Assembly (NCBI RefSeq): GCF_003023845.1
Contig: NZ_PYFT01000001.1
Coordinates: forward strand, 1,550,001-1,614,000
Origin: Adhaeribacter arboris
Lineage (GTDB): Bacteria; Bacteroidota; Bacteroidia; Cytophagales; Hymenobacteraceae
Direction of reading: 5' to 3'
DNA length: 64,000 nt
The position numbers and the translations under genes are program-made. This document shows positions 9,216 to 17,717 of this stretch, piece by piece (positions within the stretch are counted from its first letter, which is position 1; each line of letters starts with the position of its first letter). Below the pieces are notes generated by a model. That model saw only the letters and a program-made list of their open reading frames with translations, was not told where the DNA came from and ran no database searches.

Positions 9216-10313
9216 TCAAACTTCCTTTACCACTGGGGCTGTAAGGGGTTCTAACCTAGTACCTTCATCAACAGTAATAATATAAGCTTTACCGCCTTGC
9301 TGCTCAATGGCTTCTACTACTGCTTCGGGTTGCTCGGGCGCGTACGCAAACATACAGCCGCCGCCGCCCGAACCATTAATTTTGGCCCCTAGGGCACCAG
9401 CCCGTAGCGCTGCTTCAATCATAGCGTTTATTTTAGGGGTAGACACTCCTTTAGCATCCCGCAAATTATCCTGGTGTTGGTTTAACAAGCTACCGAGCGC
9501 CTCCGAATCTAATTTCCCTTGTTTTAGCAATTGTTTGGCTTCGCGCAAGATATCCCGATCCGATAAATTACTTTTAAAAAGTAACATTTCGTCATCCGTC
9601 AGCACCGAATGGTACTCGGGCGCACTGCTTAAAGGAGTTACGTGCAAATCAAAACCCGGATGGTACGCTTTAATTTTCCGGAGCGCCTCTAGCATACCAA
9701 ATTTTACTCTTTTTAAAATATTTAAAGTATCTTTTGGTTGTTGAGAATCGCCTAAAACAAAGGTACCGAGCGAGGGCCGGAACGTTTCGACGTAAATTTT
9801 AGGTTGCGATTCCAGGTAAATAATATTCCCCATGGCCGTGGAATAATGATCCATCATGCCGCCGGGTTCGCCAAATTCCAGCACTTCGGCCTGGTAAGCC
9901 AGCTCCCCAATTTCAGCCTGCGACTTTTGGATGGGTTGATCGGCGGTTTGTAAAAGAAAATTTATCCAGGAAACCTGTAAAGCCGAAGAACTCGAAGTAC
10001 CCGAATTAATGGGAATATTCCCCCGCACCGTTACCTCCAAGCCCCGCGAAAAACTAATTTTTTCCTGTCGTTGAATAATATTTATAGCACTCCGGAAATA
10101 ATCGCGCGGTTTTTCATACGTAAGCTCGGGGGCTAAATCGAAAACTTCCTGGTCATTAATATCCGGTAAATGCAGCAGTATTTTTTTATCCGGTCGATGC
10201 TGACCCGTCAAAAAAATCCGTCGGGAAATAGCGGCGGCAATAACCGGTAAGCCCAGGTAATCCTGGTGTTCTCCGAACAAGCAAATCCGGCCGGGAGTAG
10301 AAACACGGATCAT
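9216..10313 (-). CDS. GHMP-family sugar kinase (galactokinase-like)
   Basis: The protein (365 residues from ATG at 10313) should phosphorylate a free sugar in the cytoplasm with ATP. Near the start it has GRICLFGEHQDY, close to the galactokinase signature GEHxDY. Next comes the GHMP ATP loop INSGTSSSSAL, then GEPGGMMDHY, and the C-terminal motif KINGSGGGGCMFAY. A TTG start at 10340 would add nine residues ahead of this motif and is less likely. It is divergent from the LacI-type regulator, with an operator-like palindrome between them. It probably acts on a monosaccharide released by the GH31/GH109 proteins. Galactose, an amino sugar and a uronic acid all remain possible. Confidence 0.82.
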   Translation of the reverse strand: MIRVSTPGRICLFGEHQDYLGLPVIAAAISRRIFLTGQHRPDKKILLHLPDINDQEVFDLAPELTYEKPRDYFRSAINIIQRQEKISFSRGLEVTVRGNIPINSGTSSSSALQVSWINFLLQTADQPIQKSQAEIGELAYQAEVLEFGEPGGMMDHYSTAMGNIIYLESQPKIYVETFRPSLGTFVLGDSQQPKDTLNILKRVKFGMLEALRKIKAYHPGFDLHVTPLSSAPEYHSVLTDDEMLLFKSNLSDRDILREAKQLLKQGKLDSEALGSLLNQHQDNLRDAKGVSTPKINAMIEAALRAGALGAKINGSGGGGCMFAYAPEQPEAVVEAIEQQGGKAYIITVDEGTRLEPLTAPVVKEV

Positions 10314-10500
10314 ATTATTTGAATCAGGAGTGAACAACAATTTCGTAGCTTTAAGATTTAGTTTAACCTAGCCAAAAACAGCCTGGCCGGTATTCTGAAC
10401 GTGAATAGATTTGTTGAATATAAATATAATCCCGTATTTATTCAAGAGAAGGCTGCCGGTAAAAGCTATTCGATGAGCTTAATGAAGGCTATCGGGCTGT

Positions 10501-10512
10501 GCAACCGATTGC
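10501..10512. promoter_or_regulatory. LacI-type operator
   Basis: GCAACCGATTGC fits the palindromic core GCAAnCGnTTGC bound by LacI/PurR-family regulators. It lies between the divergent kinase and lacI-type genes, 95 bases before the regulator's start and just upstream of its -7 box. Confidence 0.6.
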
Positions 10513-10534
10513 GCAAATTACGGCAAAAGGAAAG

Positions 10535-10542
10535 TATTTTTG
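10535..10542 (+). promoter_or_regulatory. Bacteroidota -7 promoter element for the LacI-type regulator
   Basis: TATTTTTG matches TAnnTTTG. A weak -33 candidate (ATTG at 10508-10511) falls inside the operator, so binding of the regulator would block the promoter (inference). Confidence 0.5.
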
Positions 10543-10606
10543 ATTTACTAGCTTTATTGCCCGGAAGGCTGTATTTTTAAACAATCATCCTTTTACTCCC
10601 TCTGCT

Positions 10607-11611
10607 ATGGCCAATCATACCCCTACCATGAAAGAAATTGCCAAACATTTGGGGGTGTCGGTTACAACGGTTTCCCGGGCTTTGCAAAACCATCCGCGGA
10701 TTGGCTTACGTACCCGCGAACAAGTACACGCTTGGGTACAAAAAATAGGGTACGTTCCTAACTCGACGGCCATTTATTTAAAGAAGAAGTGCACTTTTAA
10801 TATTGGGGTGGTATTGCCTTTTTTAACCGAGCAGTTTTTTTCGCTGGCCATTTCCGGCATTGAAGATACCACCATGAGCCACGGCTACAGCGTATTGGTC
10901 GTGCAATCCCGGAATAATTTTGAGCGGGAACGAACCGCTATCACCTCACTCATTAAACACGGGGTAGATGGGATAATTGTATCGGTAGCTTCGGAAACGC
11001 AAACTTACCTGCACCTCGACGAAGCCCAGAAACACGGGGTTCCGGTAGTATTATTTGACAGGGTAATTAAGCGGGCTCCCAACAGCTGCGTGTATTCCGA
11101 TATTGTGGTGGGAGCTTACGAGGCCATTGCTTTTCTGATTGCCCGCGGTCTTACCCGGATTGCTTTATTAAACGGCCCGAACACTTTGCAGGCCACCGAA
11201 GAACGTTTGAAAGGCTACGTGAAAGCTTTGCAGGAACACCAGATTTCAATTAACATTCACTACATTAAAAGTGTGAACCTTACTAAGGAAGATACCATCC
11301 GGAAAACGCACGAATTATTAAACTTACCCGAAGTACCACAAGCCATTTTGGCCTTTCATGATTACGTGGCGTTGGATGCCATGCAAGTTTGTAAAGAACG
11401 GGGTTTGCACATTAATAAAGATATTTCGTTCGTTAGCTTTTCTAATCTTTCTTTTTGCTCTTACCTCGACCACCCTCCTATTGCTTCCATTGAACAGTTT
11501 CCGTACGAAATGGGCGAGAAAGCCGCTCAAATTTTAATGAACGCCCTCTCGCATCCGGAAACAGCTACCCGGCAGGAAGTAGTAATTAAATCGAAGCTGG
11601 TGCAACGTTAG
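10607..11611 (+). CDS. LacI-family transcriptional regulator
   Basis: The 334-residue protein has the LacI helix-turn-helix at residues 4-30 (TMKEIAKHLGVSVTTVSRAL), a hinge region and a periplasmic-binding-protein-like effector domain (NIGVVLPFL start, FDRV and VSFSN motifs). Length is normal for the family. It is transcribed away from the GHMP kinase, and an operator with the family core lies in the shared gap, so it likely controls itself and the GHMP kinase/GH109/GH31 block in response to a sugar. The effector is unknown. Confidence 0.92.
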   Translation: MANHTPTMKEIAKHLGVSVTTVSRALQNHPRIGLRTREQVHAWVQKIGYVPNSTAIYLKKKCTFNIGVVLPFLTEQFFSLAISGIEDTTMSHGYSVLVVQSRNNFERERTAITSLIKHGVDGIIVSVASETQTYLHLDEAQKHGVPVVLFDRVIKRAPNSCVYSDIVVGAYEAIAFLIARGLTRIALLNGPNTLQATEERLKGYVKALQEHQISINIHYIKSVNLTKEDTIRKTHELLNLPEVPQAILAFHDYVALDAMQVCKERGLHINKDISFVSFSNLSFCSYLDHPPIASIEQFPYEMGEKAAQILMNALSHPETATRQEVVIKSKLVQR

Positions 11612-11742
11612 GAAAGCACGCACTCATTAATACGCAACAAAGCTCGCTGGCCTGAAATCAACATACGAACCCTTTGCTGCATCAGCACCTTTGATCAGAA
11701 AAAGGAATTAGCTTCACCAATAAACATTTATTTATCTTTTAG

Positions 11743-11762
11743 GTTAGAGTTTAAATTCTAAC
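11743..11762. promoter_or_regulatory. 20-bp near-perfect palindrome upstream of the quinone-oxidoreductase-like gene
   Basis: GTTAGAGTTTAAATTCTAAC is symmetric at 18 of 20 positions and lies about 55 bases upstream of the -7 box at 11818. It may be an operator for an unidentified regulator. Other TTAGA/TCTAA words nearby (11766-11797) give the region a repeated look. Confidence 0.35.
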
Positions 11763-11817
11763 AACTTAGATTGGGTGTTAGAATCTATCATTTAGAAACT
11801 AATAAAATAGTGTGCTG

Positions 11818-11825
11818 TAACTTTG
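11818..11825 (+). promoter_or_regulatory. Bacteroidota -7 promoter element
   Basis: TAACTTTG fits TAnnTTTG. TTTA at 11791-11794 is a possible -33 element. The box overlaps an alternative TTG start at 11823, which argues that translation begins at the ATG at 11856. Confidence 0.6.
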
Positions 11826-11855
11826 CCAAGATATTCTAAACGGAAAATTGAAACT

Positions 11856-12821
11856 ATGAAAGCAATTATTACCACCGCTCCGGGTGGCGTCGAAAACTTA
11901 AAATTACAAGAAGTAGAAAAGCCCCAACCAGGACCCAACGAGGTGCTGATTAAGGTTTTGGCGCTAAGTGTAAATCCAGTGGATGTTAAGACCAGAAAAG
12001 GAGGTACTTTTTATAACCAGCTGAACGAAGAGCCTCCGGTAATTCTCGGATGGGACATTTCGGGTACGGTAGCTGCTATCGGCAGTGCGGTTACGGAGTG
12101 GCAAGAAGGCGACGAAGTATTTGGCATGATTAACTTTCCCGGCAAAGGCCGGGCTTACGCCGAATACGTGCTTGCTCCGGCCAATCATTTAGCGCGTAAA
12201 CCGCAAAACATTACCCATGCCCAGGCCGCTGCCACCACCTTGGCGGCCCTAACGGCGTACCAGGTACTGGTGCACGAAGCAAAGCTTCAAAGCGGTCAGC
12301 ATTTGCTCCTGCACGCCGCCGCCGGGGGAGTAGGTCATTTTGCGGTACAAATAGCCAAACATTTGGGAGCAACGGTAAGTGGTACAGCTTCGGCAGCAAA
12401 TGCTTCTTTTATAAAAGAATTAGGCGTAGACTACCCGATTGACTACAAGGCCCAACCTCTCGAAGAAGCTGTAAAAGAAGTAGATTTAGTTTTTGACCCA
12501 GTGGGCGGTGAAACTACCGCCACATCTATTAATTTGTTAAAAAAAAGCGGTATTCTAGTCTCGATTGTGGGAGGAGTAAAAGAACATTTAACCAGCCAGA
12601 TCAATGAAAAAGGCATTTCGGCCAAGAACTACCTGGTGCATTCCAGCGGTGCCGACATGGCAGCACTGGCCCGCTGGCTGGAACAAGGCATGTTAAAACC
12701 CGTGATTGAACACCAATTTAAGTTTGAAGAAATGGCAAAAGCCCACGCACAGATTGAAACCGGCCGAACCCGGGGCAAGGTGGTAGTAATTTTAACAGAT
12801 GAAATTGTTCCTTCTTCTTAA
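11856..12821 (+). CDS. NADP-dependent quinone-oxidoreductase-like MDR protein
   Basis: The protein (321 residues from MKAIITT) belongs to the zinc-independent branch of the medium-chain dehydrogenase/reductase family. It shows the family's GroES-like N-terminal domain and a Rossmann domain with HAAAGGVGHFAVQIAKHLGA, the AAxGGVG loop that binds NADP. The zinc-binding cysteines of alcohol dehydrogenases are absent. Members reduce quinones or activated alkenes. It is a single gene with its own promoter, convergent with the FMN reductase gene. The start was set by the promoter at 11818-11825. Confidence 0.88.
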   Translation: MKAIITTAPGGVENLKLQEVEKPQPGPNEVLIKVLALSVNPVDVKTRKGGTFYNQLNEEPPVILGWDISGTVAAIGSAVTEWQEGDEVFGMINFPGKGRAYAEYVLAPANHLARKPQNITHAQAAATTLAALTAYQVLVHEAKLQSGQHLLLHAAAGGVGHFAVQIAKHLGATVSGTASAANASFIKELGVDYPIDYKAQPLEEAVKEVDLVFDPVGGETTATSINLLKKSGILVSIVGGVKEHLTSQINEKGISAKNYLVHSSGADMAALARWLEQGMLKPVIEHQFKFEEMAKAHAQIETGRTRGKVVVILTDEIVPSS

Positions 12822-12828
12822 CTAAAGA

Positions 12829-12859
12829 GCAAGCACAAGGAAAAATATCTTGTTCTTGC
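12829..12859. terminator. Stem-loop between convergent genes
   Basis: GCAAGCACAAG and CTTGTTCTTGC pair with one mismatch around a short A-rich loop, just after the MDR gene stop. A clear T-run is lacking, so its role as a shared terminator is tentative. Confidence 0.4.
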
Positions 12860-12949
12860 GGAGGAAATAAGCAAGAAAGTACGCAAGAGTATCCATACTA
12901 AAGGAAAGCCTGGTCTCTCCTATCTTGATACTTATGCTTTTTTTATAAC

Positions 12950-13594
12950 TTAAAGAAATCTGGGAGAATTTAAATCTAAGTTTCCGGTCGCCGGCCATTC
13001 TCCATCCGGAATTTTAAGGGTGACATGGGGCCAGGAAACCCATACATCAGGCGGCAAGGAGGTGGCTTTAACTAAATTTTTAAGGACAATTTCCAGGTCC
13101 TCTACCCGCCAAACATCTTCGTTGGGGTCATCCACTTGCCCTTTAGAGGCTGAAATGGCCTCCTGCCCTACTCGGGATACCACTAAAGTGGAACACGGTG
13201 GACTCCAACAACCCAACCCGGAAAAAACCGATTGTATTCTGGACGCAACATCTGCTCCTCCAACAGAATCCATACTTACGGCACAGGCAACCGGCTTACC
13301 AAAAAGGGCGGGAGAATTTTCGAATGCCGAAATAATTTCAATAAATCTTTGCAACGAAGAACCATAATTATTCCAGTAAGTGCCCGTAATTATTAAGAAC
13401 CCGTGGCTGCTAGTAAGCAAATCGTAAACTTGCTGGATGCCAGGCATAGGTTCGGCGAGGGTGATTATAGAAGCAGTGGCGAAAAGTTTAGAATGTAAGT
13501 ATTGCTCGGCAGCTATTGAAAGCGCCCCCGAATTGCCTTGCTTACCCCGGATAGAGCCGTTTATAATTAAAATTTTCTTTTCTTCTTTTTGCAT
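12950..13594 (-). CDS. NADPH-dependent FMN reductase-like flavoprotein
   Basis: The 214-residue protein has the flavodoxin-like start KKILIINGSIRGKQGNSGAL, a phosphate-binding loop for FMN, and ITGTYWNNYGSSLQRFIE, which resembles the family's second FMN contact (T/S-P-x-Y-N). GKPVACAVS follows as a core strand. Members use NAD(P)H to reduce FMN, quinones or azo compounds in the cytoplasm. It stands alone on the minus strand, converging on the MDR gene. No partner gives a more exact role. Confidence 0.8.
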   Translation of the reverse strand: MQKEEKKILIINGSIRGKQGNSGALSIAAEQYLHSKLFATASIITLAEPMPGIQQVYDLLTSSHGFLIITGTYWNNYGSSLQRFIEIISAFENSPALFGKPVACAVSMDSVGGADVASRIQSVFSGLGCWSPPCSTLVVSRVGQEAISASKGQVDDPNEDVWRVEDLEIVLKNLVKATSLPPDVWVSWPHVTLKIPDGEWPATGNLDLNSPRFL

Positions 13595-13725
13595 AAACTT
13601 TCAACCCGAACAAATATTCTTTATTGCACTTTGTTTTAGATTAGTTTAGCGGGTATTTCCGGCAGAAATCAAGGTTGTATTCAGCTTCTACTAGTGCTCT
13701 TCCAGATTAAAAATTAAAAATGAAG

Positions 13726-13797
13726 AATTAGAAATTTAGGCTTTAAAGAGTTTCAGGCCAGAATAAATACTTATTTCCTTTCTCCGAATTGAATTGG
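13726..13797. repeat. 72-bp dispersed repeat, copy 1
   Basis: This begins AATTAGAAATTTAGGCTT and runs to about GAATTGAATTGG. It aligns over its whole length with 59986-60057 at roughly three of four positions. It lies directly downstream of the FkbM gene. Confidence 0.65.
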
Positions 13798-13804
13798 TCG
13801 TGCA

Positions 13805-14638
13805 CTAGGTTGCAGGTTGTAATACGTTGCTTTTTAATGACACATTAAACTTATCTAAAACATCGGGTCTAGAATGATGAATGCCTAATACATTTCCGTT
13901 GATTTTTCTAAAATTATTCACCCGAACTTTCTTTGGGTTAAACAAATTATAACCTAAGTCGTTTAATATTTGTATTACCTCATAATCATTTACCGTTACT
14001 TCAATCATTAAATTAGGTTTATACTTTTTTAAGGTTTCAGTCATTCCGGTTAAAGCAATTAATTCGGCCCCTTCAATATCCATTTTTATAAAATCGATGG
14101 TCGTATCGGGATAAAATTGCTTTAAATAGCTATCGAGCGTAACGGTTTCTACTTCTACCATTTTCTTACTTACTTTAACCCCCGAATTAGCTAAAGTAGC
14201 ATTAAACCGTTGGTAATCATTGATTAATGAATTGTTTTGACCGGTTAAATTTTCTAAATAAAAGTTGGCCACTCCATTCTGATTAGATACGGCTTTCTGA
14301 ACCAGTACTACATTATTTAATTTGGCAATATTTTTTTGTAGATAGGGAATGTTATTCGTACCCGGCTCAAAAATCAATATTTTACCTTTATCACCCGCCA
14401 AAAAACTAAAATACTGACTAATGTAACCGATATGCGCCCCAACTTCCACAATTGTGTTTCCGGGTGTTATAGTCTCCTGAAAAAAATTCATGGTTTCCGG
14501 CTCTCTTTTTTTACCATGATACCAATAACCTTTGTGCATGAAAGCATCTAAAAATAAAGGTTTGTGGGTATAATGATGACGGATTTTAATAGTACCCGGA
14601 TTTAATAATTTCAAAAGTCTTAAAACAAGCTTTCTCAT
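13805..14638 (-). CDS. FkbM-family methyltransferase
   Basis: From the ATG at 14638 the protein has 277 residues. A SAM-dependent fold is visible: NTIVEVGAHIGYISQYFSFL is motif I, followed by ILIFEPG and a DFIKMDIEGAE stretch that is characteristic of FkbM enzymes. These often O-methylate sugars of surface polysaccharides or secondary metabolites. An upstream start at 14668 (MLVALLIINKM) would add ten hydrophobic residues. No glycosyltransferase is adjacent, so the substrate is open. Codon use looks more AT-rich than neighbouring genes, which may indicate acquisition (impression, not measured). Confidence 0.85.
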   Translation of the reverse strand: MRKLVLRLLKLLNPGTIKIRHHYTHKPLFLDAFMHKGYWYHGKKREPETMNFFQETITPGNTIVEVGAHIGYISQYFSFLAGDKGKILIFEPGTNNIPYLQKNIAKLNNVVLVQKAVSNQNGVANFYLENLTGQNNSLINDYQRFNATLANSGVKVSKKMVEVETVTLDSYLKQFYPDTTIDFIKMDIEGAELIALTGMTETLKKYKPNLMIEVTVNDYEVIQILNDLGYNLFNPKKVRVNNFRKINGNVLGIHHSRPDVLDKFNVSLKSNVLQPAT

Positions 14639-15180
14639 TTTATTAATTATTAGAAGTGCAACCAACAAGCAGGCTTAAAGCTATTAAGCTATAAATCCAT
14701 TTAAAAAAATTTAGAAACTCCGGATGAAAACCGGCTTAGATGTGACTACAGGCACAAGGAGGGGTGGCATTCTACTATTTACAATATCCATACAGACATT
14801 CTAAATATGTACCTAGGGCGAAGGAGAACTTGTAAGGGCAAAGTAAAAACTTATCGTTCTTAAACCTAATAAATGCTTTAATTTTTGAAGAAACTTTGTA
14901 CTTTTTTATAGATTTCAAAGAGTTAGGCAGATTAATCATGGTTTAATATAATCTTACCGAATACTTTTTACATTGTAGCCGTTAAAATTCAGATAGAAAT
15001 ATTTACACTTACATCATTCACTCATGGCCCAAAATAAATCATCTGCCACCTTTACCCATCTAGCTGGGCAGGACATTCCAAGGTCTTCCTGATTTAGCAT
15101 TCGGAAGTACAAAATAGTATTAAGAAGTATGGTATACTTCATCTTCCCAGTTTTTACCAGCTGGAAAAAGTATGATATAT
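14639..15180. other. Non-coding gap
   Basis: I see no credible gene, tRNA or strong hairpin in these 540 bases. The stretch is AT-rich and probably holds the FkbM promoter and the 3' end signal of the symporter operon. Confidence 0.5.
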
Positions 15181-16713
15181 CTAAACTTTTCGATTTAAGC
15201 TAGCTGCTTCCCGGCTTTTAGAATTAGTCTTTCCGGTGCGGTTAAAAAGTTGCGCGGTACAAAAGCCCATTACAAAAATAGCGGTTGTACCAAACACAAT
15301 AGCCAAGTTAGGGTGTAAGGCGCTTTTTAAAGGTGACGCTGTTTTTTCAAAATAAGCCGGCGACAAGCTGATCCAGCAAATTACCAGTACCCCGGCAATT
15401 ACACCTATTAGGGCATCCCGTTTTAAGGCTTGCCGGGAAAAATAACCGAGTAAAAACAAACCTAACATTCCCCCGCTGAAAATAGAAGATAAAGCCCACC
15501 AGGCATCTAAAGCGCTTTTCACCTGCAGCATAGCCAAAGCGGCTAATACCCCCAGTATTCCCATTAACAAAGAAGCCAGGTAAAGCACCCACATCGAAGA
15601 TTTTTCGCTCGCGTTTTTTTGAAAATACCGCTGGTAGTAATCCGTAAGAATAATGGTAGCGGAGCTATTTAAACTGGTGGAAATAGTGCTCATACCCGCC
15701 GCGAAAATAGAAGCAATCAACAAACCAGTGAGGCCAGTCGGCAAGCCGTGAGCAATAAAGTAAGGAAATACCCTATCCGAAAGAGCCGGGTCCTGCAAAG
15801 CAACGGGCAGCAAATTGGGCTGCGCCTGGTAATACGCATAAAGCGCCGTACCAATAAAGAAAAACAAAGCCGACACGGGCACATACAACAAGCTCCCCAA
15901 CCAGGTAGAAAATTTAGCTTCTTTCTCGGATTTAGTAGTAAGATAGCGCTGCACGTAACTCTGATCAATCCCAAAATTCTGTAAATTAATAAATAAGCCG
16001 TAAATTAAGATTACCCAAAAGGTAGAATCCGACAAACTAGTACTCAGGCTGCCGAAGCTAAACTTATTCTGCTCCGCCGCTAGGGAAAAAAGTTGGCCCG
16101 GGCCAGCGGGTAAAGAGAAAAGTAAAACCAACGCACAAGCCAAGGCCCCGGCAATAAGAATAATAGCCTGAATAGCATCCGTCCAGATTACGGCCTGAAT
16201 ACCACCCATTAACGAATAAAGCAATACCCCGATGCCGGTTCCGATAATAATTAGTGGGACATCCCAACCAAACAACGCGTTCATGGGCAAGGCCAACAAA
16301 AACATGATCGACCCCATCCGGGCTAATTGCGTGAGCAAGTAACACGCCGAAGCGTAGATGCGCGCCCAGGCCCCAAAACGGGTCTCTAAGTAATAATACG
16401 CCGATACACTGTTAATGCTCCGGTAAAGCGGGACAAAGAACCGCACCGCCACGTACGAAGCCAGCGGAATAGAAAGACTAAACACAAATCCGTTCCAGTT
16501 GGTCTGGTACGCTTTGCCGGGTAACGCCAGAAAACTAATGCTGCTAACATAGGTGGCGAAAATAGATAAACCTACTACCCAGGCCGGCAAATTGCCGCTA
16601 CCCACCGTAAAAGCATCCGCCGATTTGTTCCGGAAATAAAAAGAACAGCCGTACAGTACAATGCCTGCCATGTACCCCAAAAAAACCAGCAGATCAATTA
16701 GAGGCAGTTTCAT
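15181..16713 (-). CDS. Sodium:solute symporter (SSS family)
   Basis: From the ATG at 16711-16713 the protein has 510 residues and about thirteen membrane segments. LSIFATYVSSISFLALPGKAY and the SLMGGIQAVIWTDAIQ stretch are typical of the family, the latter near the sodium-binding core. The start overlaps the stop of the aldolase gene in an ATGA arrangement, so the two are translationally coupled; a longer frame to 16848 would run deep into the aldolase gene and lacks family similarity. It probably imports the sugar acid split by the aldolase. Sialic-acid symporters belong to this family, but so do many others. Confidence 0.9.
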   Translation of the reverse strand: MKLPLIDLLVFLGYMAGIVLYGCSFYFRNKSADAFTVGSGNLPAWVVGLSIFATYVSSISFLALPGKAYQTNWNGFVFSLSIPLASYVAVRFFVPLYRSINSVSAYYYLETRFGAWARIYASACYLLTQLARMGSIMFLLALPMNALFGWDVPLIIIGTGIGVLLYSLMGGIQAVIWTDAIQAIILIAGALACALVLLFSLPAGPGQLFSLAAEQNKFSFGSLSTSLSDSTFWVILIYGLFINLQNFGIDQSYVQRYLTTKSEKEAKFSTWLGSLLYVPVSALFFFIGTALYAYYQAQPNLLPVALQDPALSDRVFPYFIAHGLPTGLTGLLIASIFAAGMSTISTSLNSSATIILTDYYQRYFQKNASEKSSMWVLYLASLLMGILGVLAALAMLQVKSALDAWWALSSIFSGGMLGLFLLGYFSRQALKRDALIGVIAGVLVICWISLSPAYFEKTASPLKSALHPNLAIVFGTTAIFVMGFCTAQLFNRTGKTNSKSREAASLNRKV

Positions 16714-17651
16714 ACTGGTACTTTTGTATTCAAAGCGGCCTGAATTTCTTGCAAATGTTGCCGGATTATTTTTTGTTCTTTTTCCCCAAATGGTTGCAAA
16801 GGCTCGGCTAAAATATTTCGGCAGATACCCATCAGAGAAAGGGCGCATTTTACTCCCTGCAGATAACTGGCCTGGGAATTTCCTACCGAATACAAGTGCG
16901 TGCTTATTTGTAGTACCCGTTGGTGCAAGGGTAGTAAACGATCTAAATCCCGGTTTACGGCTGCCTCGTATAAATCGACATACAGCCTTGGAAACAGATT
17001 AGCTCCACCGTTTATACCGCCGTGGGCACCCAGCAATACAACTTCGGCCGTTAATTCCTCCGGCCCAACGAGCAGCGAAAAATCCGGCTCATCTTTTAAT
17101 TGGTAGTGCAATAACTGAAAATTCACCCCGTTACCCGAACTATCTTTAATGCCTACAATATGGGGGTGCTGCGCCAATATTTTCACCGATTTTGGTGCCA
17201 GCGAAATTTTGGTGTGCGAAGGCATGTTGTACAAAAACAAAGGCAGCGGCAACTGATCGGCGAGGTGTTGGTAATAGCTCGTTAACTCGGCCTGATTTAA
17301 ACTGAAGTAATAAGGCGCGGCGGCTACTACTGCCGCAGCGCCGCATTTTTCGGCGGTTTGGGCTAATTGTATACTTTCGGGTAAAGCCGTATCCGTAATT
17401 CCTACTAACACCGGCACTCTCCCGGCCACCCACTCGCAGGTGCTTTCTACCATTTCGTGGCGGACGCGGTAACTTAAACTACTCAGTTCGCCGGTAGTAC
17501 CTAAAATAAAAATTCCGTGTACACCCCCGCCCAAAATATGCTCTACCAGCTTTGCCAAACCTGCCTTATCTAAAGTATCACGGGCGAGTAAAGGAGTGAT
17601 AATGGGCGGGATGATGCCGCGTAAAGGTTGCGGAAGTTCAGCTTTTTTCAT
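16710..17651 (-). CDS. DapA/NanA-family aldolase (sugar-acid lyase)
   Basis: The 313-residue protein is a (beta/alpha)8 class I aldolase. GTTGELSSLS corresponds to the substrate carboxylate loop, Tyr141 (FLYNMPS) is the catalytic tyrosine and Lys169 (VGIKDSSG) forms the Schiff base. Such enzymes release pyruvate from sialic acid or other 2-keto-3-deoxy acids, or make dihydrodipicolinate. The operon with a sialidase-like gene and a sodium symporter points to catabolism rather than lysine synthesis. It starts 66 bases after the sialidase-like gene and overlaps the symporter by four bases. Substrate remains an inference. Confidence 0.88.
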   Translation of the reverse strand: MKKAELPQPLRGIIPPIITPLLARDTLDKAGLAKLVEHILGGGVHGIFILGTTGELSSLSYRVRHEMVESTCEWVAGRVPVLVGITDTALPESIQLAQTAEKCGAAAVVAAAPYYFSLNQAELTSYYQHLADQLPLPLFLYNMPSHTKISLAPKSVKILAQHPHIVGIKDSSGNGVNFQLLHYQLKDEPDFSLLVGPEELTAEVVLLGAHGGINGGANLFPRLYVDLYEAAVNRDLDRLLPLHQRVLQISTHLYSVGNSQASYLQGVKCALSLMGICRNILAEPLQPFGEKEQKIIRQHLQEIQAALNTKVPV

Positions 17652-17717
17652 GGCAGAAAAGAGATTAAAGTAATCAGACTTCTTATTTACAAAAATTTTT
17701 AAAATGAAGCGGAATTT

